A DNA stretch of 64,000 nt, taken from Adhaeribacter aquaticus DSM 16391 (GTDB taxonomy: Bacteria > Bacteroidota > Bacteroidia > Cytophagales > Hymenobacteraceae). The notes beneath the pieces are model-generated. The model worked only from the letters and a program-made list of their open reading frames with translations, was not told where the DNA came from and did no database searches. The translations under genes and the position numbers were made by a program. The stretch lies in the NCBI RefSeq assembly GCF_000473365.1, contig NZ_KI421517.1:4068001-4132000 (forward strand), read 5' to 3'. Shown in pieces: positions 18,769 through 28,272 of this stretch. How positions within the stretch are numbered: position 1 is the first letter of the stretch; each line of letters starts with the position of its first letter.

Positions 18769-20061
18769 ATGACTTACCAGGAATGTATAGAATACTTATA
18801 CAACCAACTGCCCATGTTTCACCGCGTGGGCAGTAGTGCTTTTAAGAAAGGCTTAGATAATACTGTAGCATTACTTGCGGCATTGGAGAACCCTCAACAT
18901 AGATTTAAATCTGTTCATATTGCCGGCACAAACGGAAAAGGTAGTAGCTCCAACATGCTCGCGGCTATCCTGCAATCTGCCGGTTATAAAACGGGCTTAT
19001 ATACGTCCCCACATTTAAAGAGCTTTACTGAGCGCATAAAAATTAATGGAATAGATATTCCAGAAGATTATGTGGTAAATTTTGTTGCCCGACAGCAGAA
19101 TTTATTTGAAGTAATTCAACCGTCATTTTTTGAAATGACGGTAGCCCTGGCTTTTCAATATTTTGCTGATGAGCAAGTGGATATAGCCATTATAGAAGTG
19201 GGTTTAGGTGGGCGTTTAGATTCAACTAACATTATAACACCCTTAGTTTCGCTTATTACTAATATCAGCCTGGACCACCAGAATTTACTTGGTAACGATT
19301 TGACTACCATAGCCGGAGAAAAAGCCGGGATCATTAAACCTGAAATACCAGTAGTTATTAGTAAACGGCAACCTGAGGTAGCAGAGGTTTTTCAAAAAGT
19401 AGCGGCTTCAAAAAATGCAGCCATAACATTTGCTGATGAAGTTTTTAAAGTAGTACCTAAGGCTAATTACCTGCATTCACAAGTTATTGATGTTTATAAC
19501 CAGGAAAAGCTTTATTTATCTGATTTAGAAGTTGCCCTAAGCGGAATATACCAGCAGTTCAATTTACCCGGTGTTTTACAGGTAACTTCGCATTTGAATA
19601 ATTTTAATTATGCGGTTTCCGAAGAAAATATCAGGGATGGATTAAAAAATATTCTGAAGTTAACAGGCTTTAAAGGGCGCTGGCAAATTTTGTCGAACAA
19701 CCCTTTAACTATTTGTGATACAGGACATAATGAGGACGGAATTAAACAGGTACTTGCACAGCTAAATCTTTTACAAGCTCCACAGGTGCATATGGTTTTG
19801 GGAATGGTAAAAGATAAAGACATTACTACCATCCTACAATTATTACCTGATCATTATGTGTATTATTTTTGCCAGGCCACTATACCAAGAGCAATGCCAG
19901 CCAGTGAATTGGAAGAATTAGCCAGGGAATTTAATTTAATAGGAAAAAGTTATCCGGATGTAAATCAGGCTCGGATTGCCGCTGAGGAAATGGCCGGCCC
20001 GGGAGATATTATTTTTATAGGCGGAAGTACCTTTGTGGTAGCCGAAATTGATGGATTGTAA
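18769..20061 (+). CDS. folC: Dihydrofolate synthase / folylpolyglutamate synthase
   Basis: ATP-dependent Mur-ligase-family enzyme that adds glutamate to dihydropteroate and folates. The 430-aa protein has the P-loop GTNGKGSS at 53-60, the folate/omega-loop region (GLYTSPHLKSFTERIKINGI), the Mg-ligand segment IIEVGLGGRLDSTNI, and the second domain motif DTGHNEDGI. The length fits bifunctional FolC. It follows tonB by 12 bp and precedes trmB by 3 bp, so it is probably the distal part of the same transcript. Confidence 0.94.
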   Translation: MTYQECIEYLYNQLPMFHRVGSSAFKKGLDNTVALLAALENPQHRFKSVHIAGTNGKGSSSNMLAAILQSAGYKTGLYTSPHLKSFTERIKINGIDIPEDYVVNFVARQQNLFEVIQPSFFEMTVALAFQYFADEQVDIAIIEVGLGGRLDSTNIITPLVSLITNISLDHQNLLGNDLTTIAGEKAGIIKPEIPVVISKRQPEVAEVFQKVAASKNAAITFADEVFKVVPKANYLHSQVIDVYNQEKLYLSDLEVALSGIYQQFNLPGVLQVTSHLNNFNYAVSEENIRDGLKNILKLTGFKGRWQILSNNPLTICDTGHNEDGIKQVLAQLNLLQAPQVHMVLGMVKDKDITTILQLLPDHYVYYFCQATIPRAMPASELEELAREFNLIGKSYPDVNQARIAAEEMAGPGDIIFIGGSTFVVAEIDGL

Positions 20062-20064
20062 AAA

Positions 20065-20721
20065 ATGGGACGATCGAAATTAGAAAAATTTAAAATTATT
20101 GCAGAACGGGATAATATAATAGAGCCGGGTAAAGAGCTTTTTGAAAAATTAGGAGGTAAATGGAAATCCGAATTTTTTAAAAATGACCATGAGCTAGTGC
20201 TTGAAGTCGGTTGTGGGAAAGGTGATTATACCATCGGAATGGCGAACCTGTTTCCGAAAAAGAATTTTATTGGAGTAGATATAAAAGGATCCCGGTTGTG
20301 GAAGGGCAGTACATTAGCGGAAGAAGGTGGTTTACATAATGCGGCTTTCCTCCGGAATTTTATTGAGAATTTAGGAGCAAGTTTTGCCCCCCAAGAAGTT
20401 GATGAACTTTGGATTACTTTTCCAGATCCACGGCCTAAAAAAGGGGATGAAAAAAGGCGTTTAACTTCTGAAAGATTTTTAAAAATTTATGAAGCTTTAG
20501 TAAAACCAGAAGGAATTATACATTTTAAAACGGACAACCAGGAGCTGTTTGAGTTTACCCTGGAGCTGTTGCAAAAGCGTAAAGCAAAAAATCTCTTATT
20601 TACCTTTGACTTATATAATTCCGATTTGCAGCACCATACCCTTAGTATCCAGACAACTTATGAGAAAAAGTTTTTAGCTGAAGGTTTAACCATTAAGTAC
20701 CTGCAATACACGAATATTTAA
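20065..20721 (+). CDS. trmB: tRNA (guanine-N7-)-methyltransferase
   Basis: SAM-dependent enzyme forming m7G46 in tRNA. The 218-aa protein has the SAM motif LEVGCGKGDY at 46-55, GVDIKGSRLWKG (motif II), and the substrate signature LWITFPDPRPKKGDEKRRLT, which is diagnostic of TrmB. It ends directly at a 20-bp perfect terminator stem. Confidence 0.95.
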   Translation: MGRSKLEKFKIIAERDNIIEPGKELFEKLGGKWKSEFFKNDHELVLEVGCGKGDYTIGMANLFPKKNFIGVDIKGSRLWKGSTLAEEGGLHNAAFLRNFIENLGASFAPQEVDELWITFPDPRPKKGDEKRRLTSERFLKIYEALVKPEGIIHFKTDNQELFEFTLELLQKRKAKNLLFTFDLYNSDLQHHTLSIQTTYEKKFLAEGLTIKYLQYTNI

Positions 20722-20767
20722 AATAATAAAAGCCCTTTTTCCGGAGAAAAGGGCTTTTATTATTTTA
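20721..20767. terminator. Bidirectional terminator, trmB / trpF-like
   Basis: A perfect 20-bp stem (20721-20740 with 20748-20767, 7-nt loop TCCGGAG) has AAAAGCCCTTTT at its core and T-runs on both strands. It starts at the last base of trmB and serves the convergent gene too. Confidence 0.92.
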
Positions 20768-20797
20768 AATATTTTAAAGATTTTTTCCTTGAAAAGG

Positions 20798-21418
20798 TTA
20801 TTCTTCCAGTAATTCTAAAATATCAGCTAATTCATCAAAGTTTTTTAAGCCTGGTTTTATTTCATGCCCGCCTTTTAATGCCAAACCTCTTGGGTTAATA
20901 TTTTCTAACACTGTAAAAACATTTTCTTTGTGCAAGCCAAACCCAAGTAAAATAGGAAATTCGTTTGCTAAATCCTTTAACAACTGAATGTTGGTTTCGT
21001 CTATCTCTTCAAAATCTTTAGAATCAAGTAAAAAATAATCTACATGGCTCTGGTAAAGAGCTAGCATCTCCATTAGATCTGTTTCAATGGTATCCTTGTC
21101 AATCAAAATCCGCTGAATTATAGGTAATTCTATATTAACTATATCATCCAGAAAATAAGTAGAATTAAGTTGAACCATGTCAAGAGCACAGGATTGGGCT
21201 ATTTCGTTTATGGTTTCTACAGGTACTTTTTCAAACTCACCAGCAAATTGTACGCCGGCCAACCAACCAGCAATTTCTTTAACTTCAGTTGGCTTTAAGA
21301 AACCTTCTTTTCCTTCGGTCAGGCAAAAGCTGATTATGTCGGCTCCCATACCGGCACAATAACGTGCATCACTTAAATTGTTAATATTTGTTACAGCTAC
21401 TAATGTCTTTAATGCCAT
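20798..21418 (-). CDS. TrpF-like (phosphoribosylanthranilate isomerase family) protein, catalytic Cys absent
   Basis: A 206-aa (beta/alpha)8-type protein that aligns in pattern with TrpF: N-terminal strand, then NINNLSDARYCAGMGADIIS where TrpF has its NLEDA..AGADA segment; YFLLDSKDF, retaining the general-acid Asp position; and a C-terminal GLALKGGHEIKPGLKNFDEL in place of the usual phosphate-binding and product-binding loop. The canonical KxCGIT motif is replaced by LVAVTNI, so the catalytic-base cysteine is missing. No other trp gene is nearby. Either it has lost PRA isomerase activity or it has another role; family membership is clearer than function. Confidence 0.7.
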   Translation of the reverse strand: MALKTLVAVTNINNLSDARYCAGMGADIISFCLTEGKEGFLKPTEVKEIAGWLAGVQFAGEFEKVPVETINEIAQSCALDMVQLNSTYFLDDIVNIELPIIQRILIDKDTIETDLMEMLALYQSHVDYFLLDSKDFEEIDETNIQLLKDLANEFPILLGFGLHKENVFTVLENINPRGLALKGGHEIKPGLKNFDELADILELLEE

Positions 21419-21604
21419 TGTTTTATATTTCTCTGTTTAAGTAATACTTTAGTTTAATATAATTGTTGCTTTTGCCTGGTAAAGGTAAAATAGTATTGAT
21501 TTATTTAAATAAAAAAATATAATTTACTTTAAGAAAAACCAACCCGAAAGCTTTTCAAAAATTAAAAAGATGTTGTTAAACCTATATTACTCATTCGTTG
21601 TTGG

Positions 21605-21612
21605 TATATTTG
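21605..21612 (+). promoter_or_regulatory. Probable -7 box of the mnmA promoter
   Basis: TATATTTG is an exact TAnnTTTG, 41 bp before the mnmA ATG. A well-spaced TTTG is not evident upstream; TTGTT occurs at 21573-21577, a little far away. Confidence 0.35.
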
Positions 21613-21653
21613 CACTTTGTTTTAATTGAATTTAAGAATTTAAGTTTTTATAC

Positions 21654-22763
21654 ATGAGTAAGTTAGGAAGGGTATTGGTAGCTATGAGTGGAGGTATAGA
21701 CTCATCAGTAGCTGCCGTGATGCTTCATGAACAAGGATACGAAGTAGTAGGAATGACCATGAAAACCTGGGATTATGCTTCTTCTGGTGGAAATAAAAAA
21801 GAAACTGGCTGCTGTAGCCTAGATTCTATTAATGATGCCCGTAATATTGCAGTAAGTTTAGGTTTTCCGCATTACATTATTGATATCCGGGAAGAATTTG
21901 GAGATTATGTAATTAATCATTTTACAGACGAATATATTGCCGGAAGGACTCCTAATCCGTGTGTGTTATGCAATACCCATATAAAATGGGATTCTTTATT
22001 GCGTCGGGCAGATAAATTAGATTGTGAATTTATCGCTACTGGGCATTATGCTAACCTGCGGGAAGAGAATGATCGGTTTGTTATTTCTAAAGGGTTAGAC
22101 GAAAATAAAGACCAGTCTTATGCGCTTTGGGGAATTTCTCAGCAAAGTTTGAGCCGTACTATGTTTCCTTTGGGTAATTTAAGAAAAACCCAAATTAGGG
22201 AAATGGCTATAGAACGCGGTTTTAATGAATTGGTGCAAAAACCTGAATCTTATGAGATATGTTTTATTCCGGATAACGACTACAGAGGGTTTCTTAAGCG
22301 TCGGGTAACTGGCCTGGAAGCAGAAGTAGCTGGCGGTGAATTTGTGATGGAGGATGGAACGGTAGTGGGGAAACACGAAGGCTACCCTTTCTATACAATT
22401 GGTCAACGTAAGGGGTTAGGTATTGCTTTAGGTTTTCCGGCTTATGTTACCCGTATTGAAAAAGAAAACAATCGGGTGGTTTTAGGAAACTATGACGACT
22501 TGGCCAAAAACGGCATGCGAGTTGGTAAATTAAATATGGGTAAATATGTTGATTTACTAGGCCGTCCTACGTCTTCCATTACAAAAGTACGTTACAACGA
22601 TCCGGGTACGGAAGCCGTAATTGAGCAGGTTGAAGATAAAATGCTGGTGAATTTTAACAGAGGGGTACACGCCATTGCACCCGGACAGGCAGCAGTTTTC
22701 TATGAGGGCAACGATGTTATTGGCGGTGGTTGGATAGAAGCCAGCTACAAAATCGATGAATAA
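21654..22763 (+). CDS. mnmA: tRNA-specific 2-thiouridylase
   Basis: Makes s2U34 in the wobble position of Lys, Glu and Gln tRNAs, using ATP and a sulfur-relay persulfide. The 369-aa protein has the PP-loop SGGIDSS at 12-18. The two catalytic cysteines lie in NPCVLCN and SYEICFIPDNDYRGF, and IGQRKGLGI and GQAAVFYEG are in the C-terminal domains. The GCCSLDSINDAR insertion is common to Bacteroidota MnmA. It is 4 bp from the lipoprotein gene downstream. Confidence 0.96.
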   Translation: MSKLGRVLVAMSGGIDSSVAAVMLHEQGYEVVGMTMKTWDYASSGGNKKETGCCSLDSINDARNIAVSLGFPHYIIDIREEFGDYVINHFTDEYIAGRTPNPCVLCNTHIKWDSLLRRADKLDCEFIATGHYANLREENDRFVISKGLDENKDQSYALWGISQQSLSRTMFPLGNLRKTQIREMAIERGFNELVQKPESYEICFIPDNDYRGFLKRRVTGLEAEVAGGEFVMEDGTVVGKHEGYPFYTIGQRKGLGIALGFPAYVTRIEKENNRVVLGNYDDLAKNGMRVGKLNMGKYVDLLGRPTSSITKVRYNDPGTEAVIEQVEDKMLVNFNRGVHAIAPGQAAVFYEGNDVIGGGWIEASYKIDE

Positions 22764-22766
22764 TAT

Positions 22767-23456
22767 ATGTTTAGAAATTTAATAGCCTTCCTATTTTTAA
22801 GCCTGATCTGTTGGGGTTGTGCGGAAGAAATTCAATTTTCTGGCGTAAAAACTGACCAACAGTATTATCCTGTAAAGGTAGGGAGCTATTGGATTTATGA
22901 TGTTAGTGAAACTAAGGTTTCTAATAATGTGGCCGATTCTTCGGTTAAATACCAGGTGAGGAATTTAATTACTGACACCTTTACCAATTTAGAAAATGAA
23001 CTTACTTATCAGGTAATACAATCCAGAAGAGTAAATGCCAGTGAAGCTTGGGGGAAAGACACGGTTGTTTTAATTAACAAATATCAAAACAATGTCCGGG
23101 TTACTAAAAACAATAAAAAAGTAATTGCCTTAATATTCCCGGTAAAAGAAGGTAAAACCTGGAATTCAAACGCCTTTAACAGTAGTGAAGAGCAGGAATT
23201 TATGTTTGAAAAGGTTAATGCTTCTTTCAAACTTAATAATATTGTTTATGATTCAACCTTAACGGTGCGGCAAGCTGAAGCGGACGATATAAAACTGGAA
23301 GACTCCTATGAGGTTTATGCCCCCAGAACAGGGCTAATATATAAAAAGCAGCAGCTTTATGAATATTACAACGTTAGTGGCAGGTTTGATCGTAATATAA
23401 TTGTAAGGGGATTAAAACGAATTTACAAACTAAATTCGTTTCAATCAGGAAACTAA
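22767..23456 (+). CDS. Putative lipoprotein of unknown function
   Basis: A 229-aa protein with a hydrophobic leader and a lipobox-like end (FLFLSLICWGC, Cys about 18), so probably lipidated after cleavage. The mature part is polar and beta-rich (YYPVKVGSYWIYDVSE, a pattern frequent in Bacteroidota lipoproteins of unknown role; GKTWNSNAF; YEVYAPRTGLIYKKQQLYEY). I recognise no enzymatic motif. It lies between mnmA (4 bp) and the subtilase (6 bp), so it may be cotranscribed with the secreted protease. Confidence 0.75.
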   Translation: MFRNLIAFLFLSLICWGCAEEIQFSGVKTDQQYYPVKVGSYWIYDVSETKVSNNVADSSVKYQVRNLITDTFTNLENELTYQVIQSRRVNASEAWGKDTVVLINKYQNNVRVTKNNKKVIALIFPVKEGKTWNSNAFNSSEEQEFMFEKVNASFKLNNIVYDSTLTVRQAEADDIKLEDSYEVYAPRTGLIYKKQQLYEYYNVSGRFDRNIIVRGLKRIYKLNSFQSGN

Positions 23457-23462
23457 GGGTTC

Positions 23463-25103
23463 ATGAAGAATTTATTTTTTTTGTTTTTATTGTTTTACCT
23501 GATCGTACCTGCAGTTGCTCAGCAACCCGGAAGTGGGGCCAGAAAACATTTAATTTATTTTAAGGACAAAGAAAATACACCATTCTCAACTAGTCAACCA
23601 GAAAAATACCTATCTGGCCGCGCCATTGCCCGCCGGCAGAAACAAAATATCACTTTAACCAAAAGAGATTTTCCGGTTAATCCAACGTATGTGGCCGGTT
23701 TAAAGAATAGCGGAGCCGAAATCTGGTACACCTCCAAATGGTTTAATGCGGCTGTTGTGTATTGCGATTCAACGATTTTAGCCCGTTTAACTAAACTTCC
23801 TTTTGTTAGATCCGGCAAAACACTTAGCCGAAAAGCAACTGTACCTCGACCAGGTAACAGTAATGGGGCAAAAATTAGCGAAAATGTCCGTTTGCGTACC
23901 ACCTTAGACCGGAAAGATTATGGATTGGCGTTTAATCAAGCCAATATGATAGGAGCAGTTGATTTACACAATAAGGGCTACCATGGTGAAAATATGTTTG
24001 TGGCCGTATTTGACGGAGGATTTCCCGGCGTTGATCAGCAACCTGCTTTTGCGCATTTATTCCAGGAAAATAGGTTAAAAGGTACTTTCGATTTTGTTGA
24101 TAAAGACAAAAACGTTTTTGAAAAAGATAACCATGGTACCAATGTTTTGTCTACGATGGCTGCCTATCAGCCTGGCACCTTTATTGGCACCGGATTTAAA
24201 GCAAATTATTTTTTATTTATAACCGAAGACTCCCAGGGAGAGCAACAGATTGAAGAAATTAATTGGCTCCTGGCCGCTGAATACGCCGATAGTGTGGGAG
24301 TGGATGTTATCAATTCTTCTTTGGGGTATGATGATTTTGATGCACCTTCAGTGGATTATACTTATCAGGATATGAATGGGCGTAATGCCTTGATAACCCG
24401 GGCAGCTGATTATGCCGCTTCTACAGGAATGCTGGTGGTAAATAGTGCAGGGAACGAAGGAAATAAGCCGTGGCGTTACATCAGTGCTCCGGCAGATGCA
24501 GATTCAATTTTAACAGTGGGCGCGGTAGATTCTCTGGGCCGCTTAGCATCTTTTAGTTCAGTTGGTCCTACCTTTGATGGCAGAATAAAACCAAATCTGG
24601 TGGCTCAAGGTATCTTTTCCGCTGTATTAACCCGAACAGGAGCCGTTTCAAGATCACACGGCACCTCATTTGCCAGCCCAATTTTAGCCGGTATGGCAGT
24701 ATGTTTCTGGCAGGCCAACCCCCATCTTACCAATATGCAGGTAATAGATTACCTGCAACGAAGTGCCTCTAAGGCCGCAAACCCTGATAATCTGTTTGGT
24801 TACGGCATACCAAACGGGACAAAAGCCTTAGGTCTGGTAAATGAAAATAATGAAAACATTATCCTTTTTCCCAATCCTGTTCCAGGACAAAAAATTAATT
24901 TCAAGTTAACTCCGGCCTTTTTTGAAAAACAGGTTACCGTTACTGTTTTTAATATGATTGCGCAGAAAGTATTATCTAAAACCTTTTTACCTCGCAAGAA
25001 TGAGGTTATTTCGTTAGATATATCTACGCTCTACCCGGGTTTGTATGGTTGCAGAATTTCAGGTAATTCAGCAAATCAAACATTAAAATTTCTCAGGTTA
25101 TAA
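23463..25103 (+). CDS. Secreted subtilisin-family (S8) serine peptidase with T9SS sorting domain
   Basis: A 546-aa exported protease. The signal peptide (LFLLFYLIVPAVAQQ) is followed by a propeptide-like region (to about 170) and the S8 domain: Asp in FVAVFDGGFPGVD (about 182), His in DNHGTNVLS (about 222), oxyanion Asn in NSAGNEGN and Ser in RSHGTSFASPILAG (about 402). All triad residues are present, although the Asp motif is DGG rather than the common DTG/DSG. The last 90 residues (ILFPNPVPGQKINFKL ... YPGLYGCRISG) are a type A T9SS C-terminal sorting domain, so the mature enzyme should reach the surface or medium. The T9SS machinery is not in this window. Confidence 0.92.
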   Translation: MKNLFFLFLLFYLIVPAVAQQPGSGARKHLIYFKDKENTPFSTSQPEKYLSGRAIARRQKQNITLTKRDFPVNPTYVAGLKNSGAEIWYTSKWFNAAVVYCDSTILARLTKLPFVRSGKTLSRKATVPRPGNSNGAKISENVRLRTTLDRKDYGLAFNQANMIGAVDLHNKGYHGENMFVAVFDGGFPGVDQQPAFAHLFQENRLKGTFDFVDKDKNVFEKDNHGTNVLSTMAAYQPGTFIGTGFKANYFLFITEDSQGEQQIEEINWLLAAEYADSVGVDVINSSLGYDDFDAPSVDYTYQDMNGRNALITRAADYAASTGMLVVNSAGNEGNKPWRYISAPADADSILTVGAVDSLGRLASFSSVGPTFDGRIKPNLVAQGIFSAVLTRTGAVSRSHGTSFASPILAGMAVCFWQANPHLTNMQVIDYLQRSASKAANPDNLFGYGIPNGTKALGLVNENNENIILFPNPVPGQKINFKLTPAFFEKQVTVTVFNMIAQKVLSKTFLPRKNEVISLDISTLYPGLYGCRISGNSANQTLKFLRL

Positions 25104-25112
25104 TTTTAATTC

Positions 25113-25120
25113 TACTTTTG
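25113..25120 (+). promoter_or_regulatory. Possible -7 box of the rpe promoter
   Basis: TACTTTTG is an exact TAnnTTTG, 30 bp before the GTG start of rpe. The -33 element is weak, and the gene could also be read through from the subtilase. Confidence 0.3.
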
Positions 25121-25150
25121 AATTAAAATATTTGAATATAATACTTCGCC

Positions 25151-25807
25151 GTGAAACCAATAATTGCGCCTTCCATTCTTGCTGCCGACTTTGCTAACAT
25201 TCAGTCCGAAATTGAAATGCTTAACCAAAGCCAGGCGGAGTGGATACACATTGATGTAATGGATGGTTTATTTGTTCCTAATATCTCCTTTGGGTTTCCC
25301 ATTTTAGAAGCAGTACATAAGCACGCAACAAAAACTCTAGATGTGCACCTCATGATTGCCGACCCGGGTCGTTATATTACCCAATTCAAAAATGCCGGCG
25401 CCGATGTTATCACAGTTCATGCGGAAGCGTGCACCCATATGCACCGTAATATTCAGCAAATAAAAGATTTAGGAGTTAAAGCCGGGGTGGCGCTAAATCC
25501 GCATACGCCTATTCAGGTGCTGGAAAATGTAATTGAAGAATTAGATTTAGTCCTGATAATGTCGGTTAATCCGGGTTTTGGAGGCCAGAAATTTATTCAA
25601 AATACTTATCGGAAGGTAAAAGAAACAAAACAGTTGATTGAGGCGGCTGGCTCTAAAACCTTAATAGAAATTGATGGTGGCGTAAATCAGGAAAATGCCG
25701 CTATGTTACTGCAAAGCGGAGCTGATGTTTTAGTTGCCGGTAGTTTTGTTTTCAGTTCTCCAGATCCCATTAAAACGATTTCCAGTTTAAAAGAAGTCGT
25801 TTATTGA
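25151..25807 (+). CDS. rpe: Ribulose-phosphate 3-epimerase
   Basis: Interconverts ribulose-5-P and xylulose-5-P in the pentose phosphate pathway. The 218-aa TIM barrel shows the two PROSITE-type signatures: IDVMDGLFVPNISFG with DVHLMIADP, and VLIMSVNPGFGGQKFI. The metal ligands (D, H, H, D) are all in place, and EIDGGVNQENA carries the last. Translation starts at GTG 25151, since no ATG precedes the conserved KPIIAPSILAADFA. It is 14 bp from the TonB-dependent receptor gene. Confidence 0.95.
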   Translation: MKPIIAPSILAADFANIQSEIEMLNQSQAEWIHIDVMDGLFVPNISFGFPILEAVHKHATKTLDVHLMIADPGRYITQFKNAGADVITVHAEACTHMHRNIQQIKDLGVKAGVALNPHTPIQVLENVIEELDLVLIMSVNPGFGGQKFIQNTYRKVKETKQLIEAAGSKTLIEIDGGVNQENAAMLLQSGADVLVAGSFVFSSPDPIKTISSLKEVVY

Positions 25808-25821
25808 TTTAAACATACCGG

Positions 25822-28272
25822 ATGCATTTTAAACCTTTACGGACTGTTATAACTTTATTTTTATGTTGCGCTTTTTTTGCCGGATATGCGCAAACGGCCA
25901 CCGTAACTGGTAAGGTGCTATCTCCTGAAAGGCAACCCTTAGAGGGCGCTTCGGTAGGAGTACAGGCCGGTAGCCAGGGAGCACTTACCAACAATCAGGG
26001 ATTTTTTAGATTAACTATACCTGCCGACCAAAACGTTGTTCTTATTATCCGATTTATTGGGTTTAAAGAACAATTTTATACCGTCCAACTAAAAAATGGC
26101 CAGACCAAAGATATTACCATAACCTTATCCAGTACAGCTGCCGCTTTACAGGCAGTTACGATTACAGGGCGCGATTCCAGTAGTACCCGTTCGGAGATAA
26201 GCATCATGCGGTTAAATCCGAAAATCACTAAAGAGTTTCCATCGCCCTTTAATGAATTTAATAAAATACTATCTACGTTGCCGGGGGTAATTAGTAATAA
26301 TGAATTAACCTCTACTTATTCGGTAAGAGGGGGCAATTACGACGAGAACCTGGTTTACATTAATGGCATTGAAATTTACCGTCCGTTTTTAGTTACCAAT
26401 GCCCAACAAGAAGGTTTAAGCACCGTAAATCCCGATTTAGTAGGAAATATAGAATTCTCATCAGGTGGTTGGCAACCTAAATATGGCGATAAACTTTCCT
26501 CCGTTTTAAATATAGATTACAAAAAGCCTCAGGCGTTCGGTGCTTCGGTTACGGGCAGTTTAATGGGCGGGGGAGTTCACGTAGAAGGAACTTCTGCCAA
26601 CAAACGATTTACCTATTTAGCTGGTACCCGTTACAAAAACGCTCAGTTATTGTTTAATAAGGCCATTCAAACCAGTGGCAATTACCAACCAAAATTCAGT
26701 GATTTCCAAACATACCTGACTTATGATTTAAGTCAGGCAAAAGATCGTGGCAAAACCACTTTAGGTTTATTGGCTACCTTGGCCAATAATAAATATTTAG
26801 TAATACCTTCCCGGAGAGAAACTACATTTGGTACCTATAGGCAGTTTACCCGGCTGCTCGTTAACTACGAAGGTCATGAGCGGATGCAATATAATTCGTT
26901 TCAGGGGGGGGTAAATTTAAAGCACCGCTTTAATGAAAAGTTGGCAGGCGAACTGATTGTTTCGTCTCTTCATTCGCGGGAAGGTGAATACCGCAATATA
27001 GAATCGGCTTATCGCTTTAGTGATGTGGATTTAAATAATACTGCTGCCACCAACAATGAGCAGGTACGGGTACGGGAGGTAGGCTCCAGTTTTGACTATT
27101 CCCGAAATACTATGCTGGCCCGGGTATTTGCGCTGGAAAACCGCTATACCTTTCAATCTTCTGAAAATAACTTATTGCGCGGCGGTATAAAATGGAGCCG
27201 GGAACATATAGATGATAAACTAAATGAATACCGCTTTACTGATTCTGCCGATTATGTTTCTTTGAATTATTCTTATAGAACAAATATTGGGTTAAGAACA
27301 AACCGCCTTATTGGGTATTTACAACATACCCACGGGTTTGGCAACGGTAAAACACTTACTTATGGTTTACGGGGAAACTATTGGGACTACAACAAAGAAT
27401 TTTTAATTAGTCCGCGGGTACAATATGCTTTTGCCGCTCCTGGTAATAAAGACCTTACTTTTAAAACTGCCGTAGGTTTATATTATCAACCTCCTTTTTA
27501 TCGTGAATTACGCGATCAGGCCGGAAATTTAAATCCCCAACTTAAAGCGCAACGTTCCCTACATTTTATTGCGGGTAGTGAGTACAATTTTAAAGCCTGG
27601 AACAGAGACTTCAAATTCATTACCGAAGCCTATTATAAAAATCTTACGAACGTTGTACCTTATGAAGTAGAGAATGTAAGGCTGCGGTATTTTGCTCAGA
27701 ATAATGCTAAAGCCTATGCCTATGGATTAGATGCCCGGGTTAATGGGGAATTTATAAAAGGAGCAGAATCTTGGTTTAGTTTGGGATTATTATCTACTAA
27801 AGAAAATATTGCAGGCGATTCAGCTGTTAATATAGACCCGGTAACTAAAGCTATAATAGGAAAAAAGGCCATTGAATACATCCGACGCCCTTCCGACCAA
27901 CGGGTTACTTTGGGTATATTTTTTCAGGATCACATACCCAATGACCCAACTATTAAGATGTACCTGAATTTAGTATACGGATCTGGTTTGCCATTTGGGC
28001 CTCCGGGCAATGAAGCTCTTCGGAATAAATTCAATATGGCAGACTACAAGCGGGTAGATATCGGATTTTCAAAACTAATTACCTTACATGATCCTACTGA
28101 TCATAATAAAGGATTAGAAAGCCTTTGGTTAAGTTTAGAGGTACTTAATTTATTAGATGCTAATAATGTGGTTTCCTATAACTACATATCGGACATCAAC
28201 CAAACCACTTATGCGGTTCCTAATTACTTGTCTTCGCGGTTGATAAATTTGAGGTTTATTGCCCGGTTCTAG
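25822..28272 (+). CDS. TonB-dependent receptor with carboxypeptidase-regulatory-like domain
   Basis: Outer-membrane active transporter of 816 aa. A signal peptide (LFLCCAFFAGYAQ) precedes a CarboxypepD_reg-like domain at about 25-110 (GKVLSPERQPLEGASVGVQA). A TonB plug follows at about 130-235 (PSPFNEFNKILSTLPGVISN; YSVRGGNYDENLVYINGIEI), and the barrel runs to the C-terminal aromatic residue (ends LRFIARF). The substrate is unknown: there is no SusD partner and no neighbouring transport or degradation gene. Its stop overlaps the convergent DUF2911 gene by 4 bp. Confidence 0.9.
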   Translation: MHFKPLRTVITLFLCCAFFAGYAQTATVTGKVLSPERQPLEGASVGVQAGSQGALTNNQGFFRLTIPADQNVVLIIRFIGFKEQFYTVQLKNGQTKDITITLSSTAAALQAVTITGRDSSSTRSEISIMRLNPKITKEFPSPFNEFNKILSTLPGVISNNELTSTYSVRGGNYDENLVYINGIEIYRPFLVTNAQQEGLSTVNPDLVGNIEFSSGGWQPKYGDKLSSVLNIDYKKPQAFGASVTGSLMGGGVHVEGTSANKRFTYLAGTRYKNAQLLFNKAIQTSGNYQPKFSDFQTYLTYDLSQAKDRGKTTLGLLATLANNKYLVIPSRRETTFGTYRQFTRLLVNYEGHERMQYNSFQGGVNLKHRFNEKLAGELIVSSLHSREGEYRNIESAYRFSDVDLNNTAATNNEQVRVREVGSSFDYSRNTMLARVFALENRYTFQSSENNLLRGGIKWSREHIDDKLNEYRFTDSADYVSLNYSYRTNIGLRTNRLIGYLQHTHGFGNGKTLTYGLRGNYWDYNKEFLISPRVQYAFAAPGNKDLTFKTAVGLYYQPPFYRELRDQAGNLNPQLKAQRSLHFIAGSEYNFKAWNRDFKFITEAYYKNLTNVVPYEVENVRLRYFAQNNAKAYAYGLDARVNGEFIKGAESWFSLGLLSTKENIAGDSAVNIDPVTKAIIGKKAIEYIRRPSDQRVTLGIFFQDHIPNDPTIKMYLNLVYGSGLPFGPPGNEALRNKFNMADYKRVDIGFSKLITLHDPTDHNKGLESLWLSLEVLNLLDANNVVSYNYISDINQTTYAVPNYLSSRLINLRFIARF

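Noticed and set aside
23594-23902. Open frame of 102 codons on the minus strand inside the subtilase
   Set aside because: It is fully inside a gene with clear homology and T9SS domain; composition and position show it is a shadow frame.
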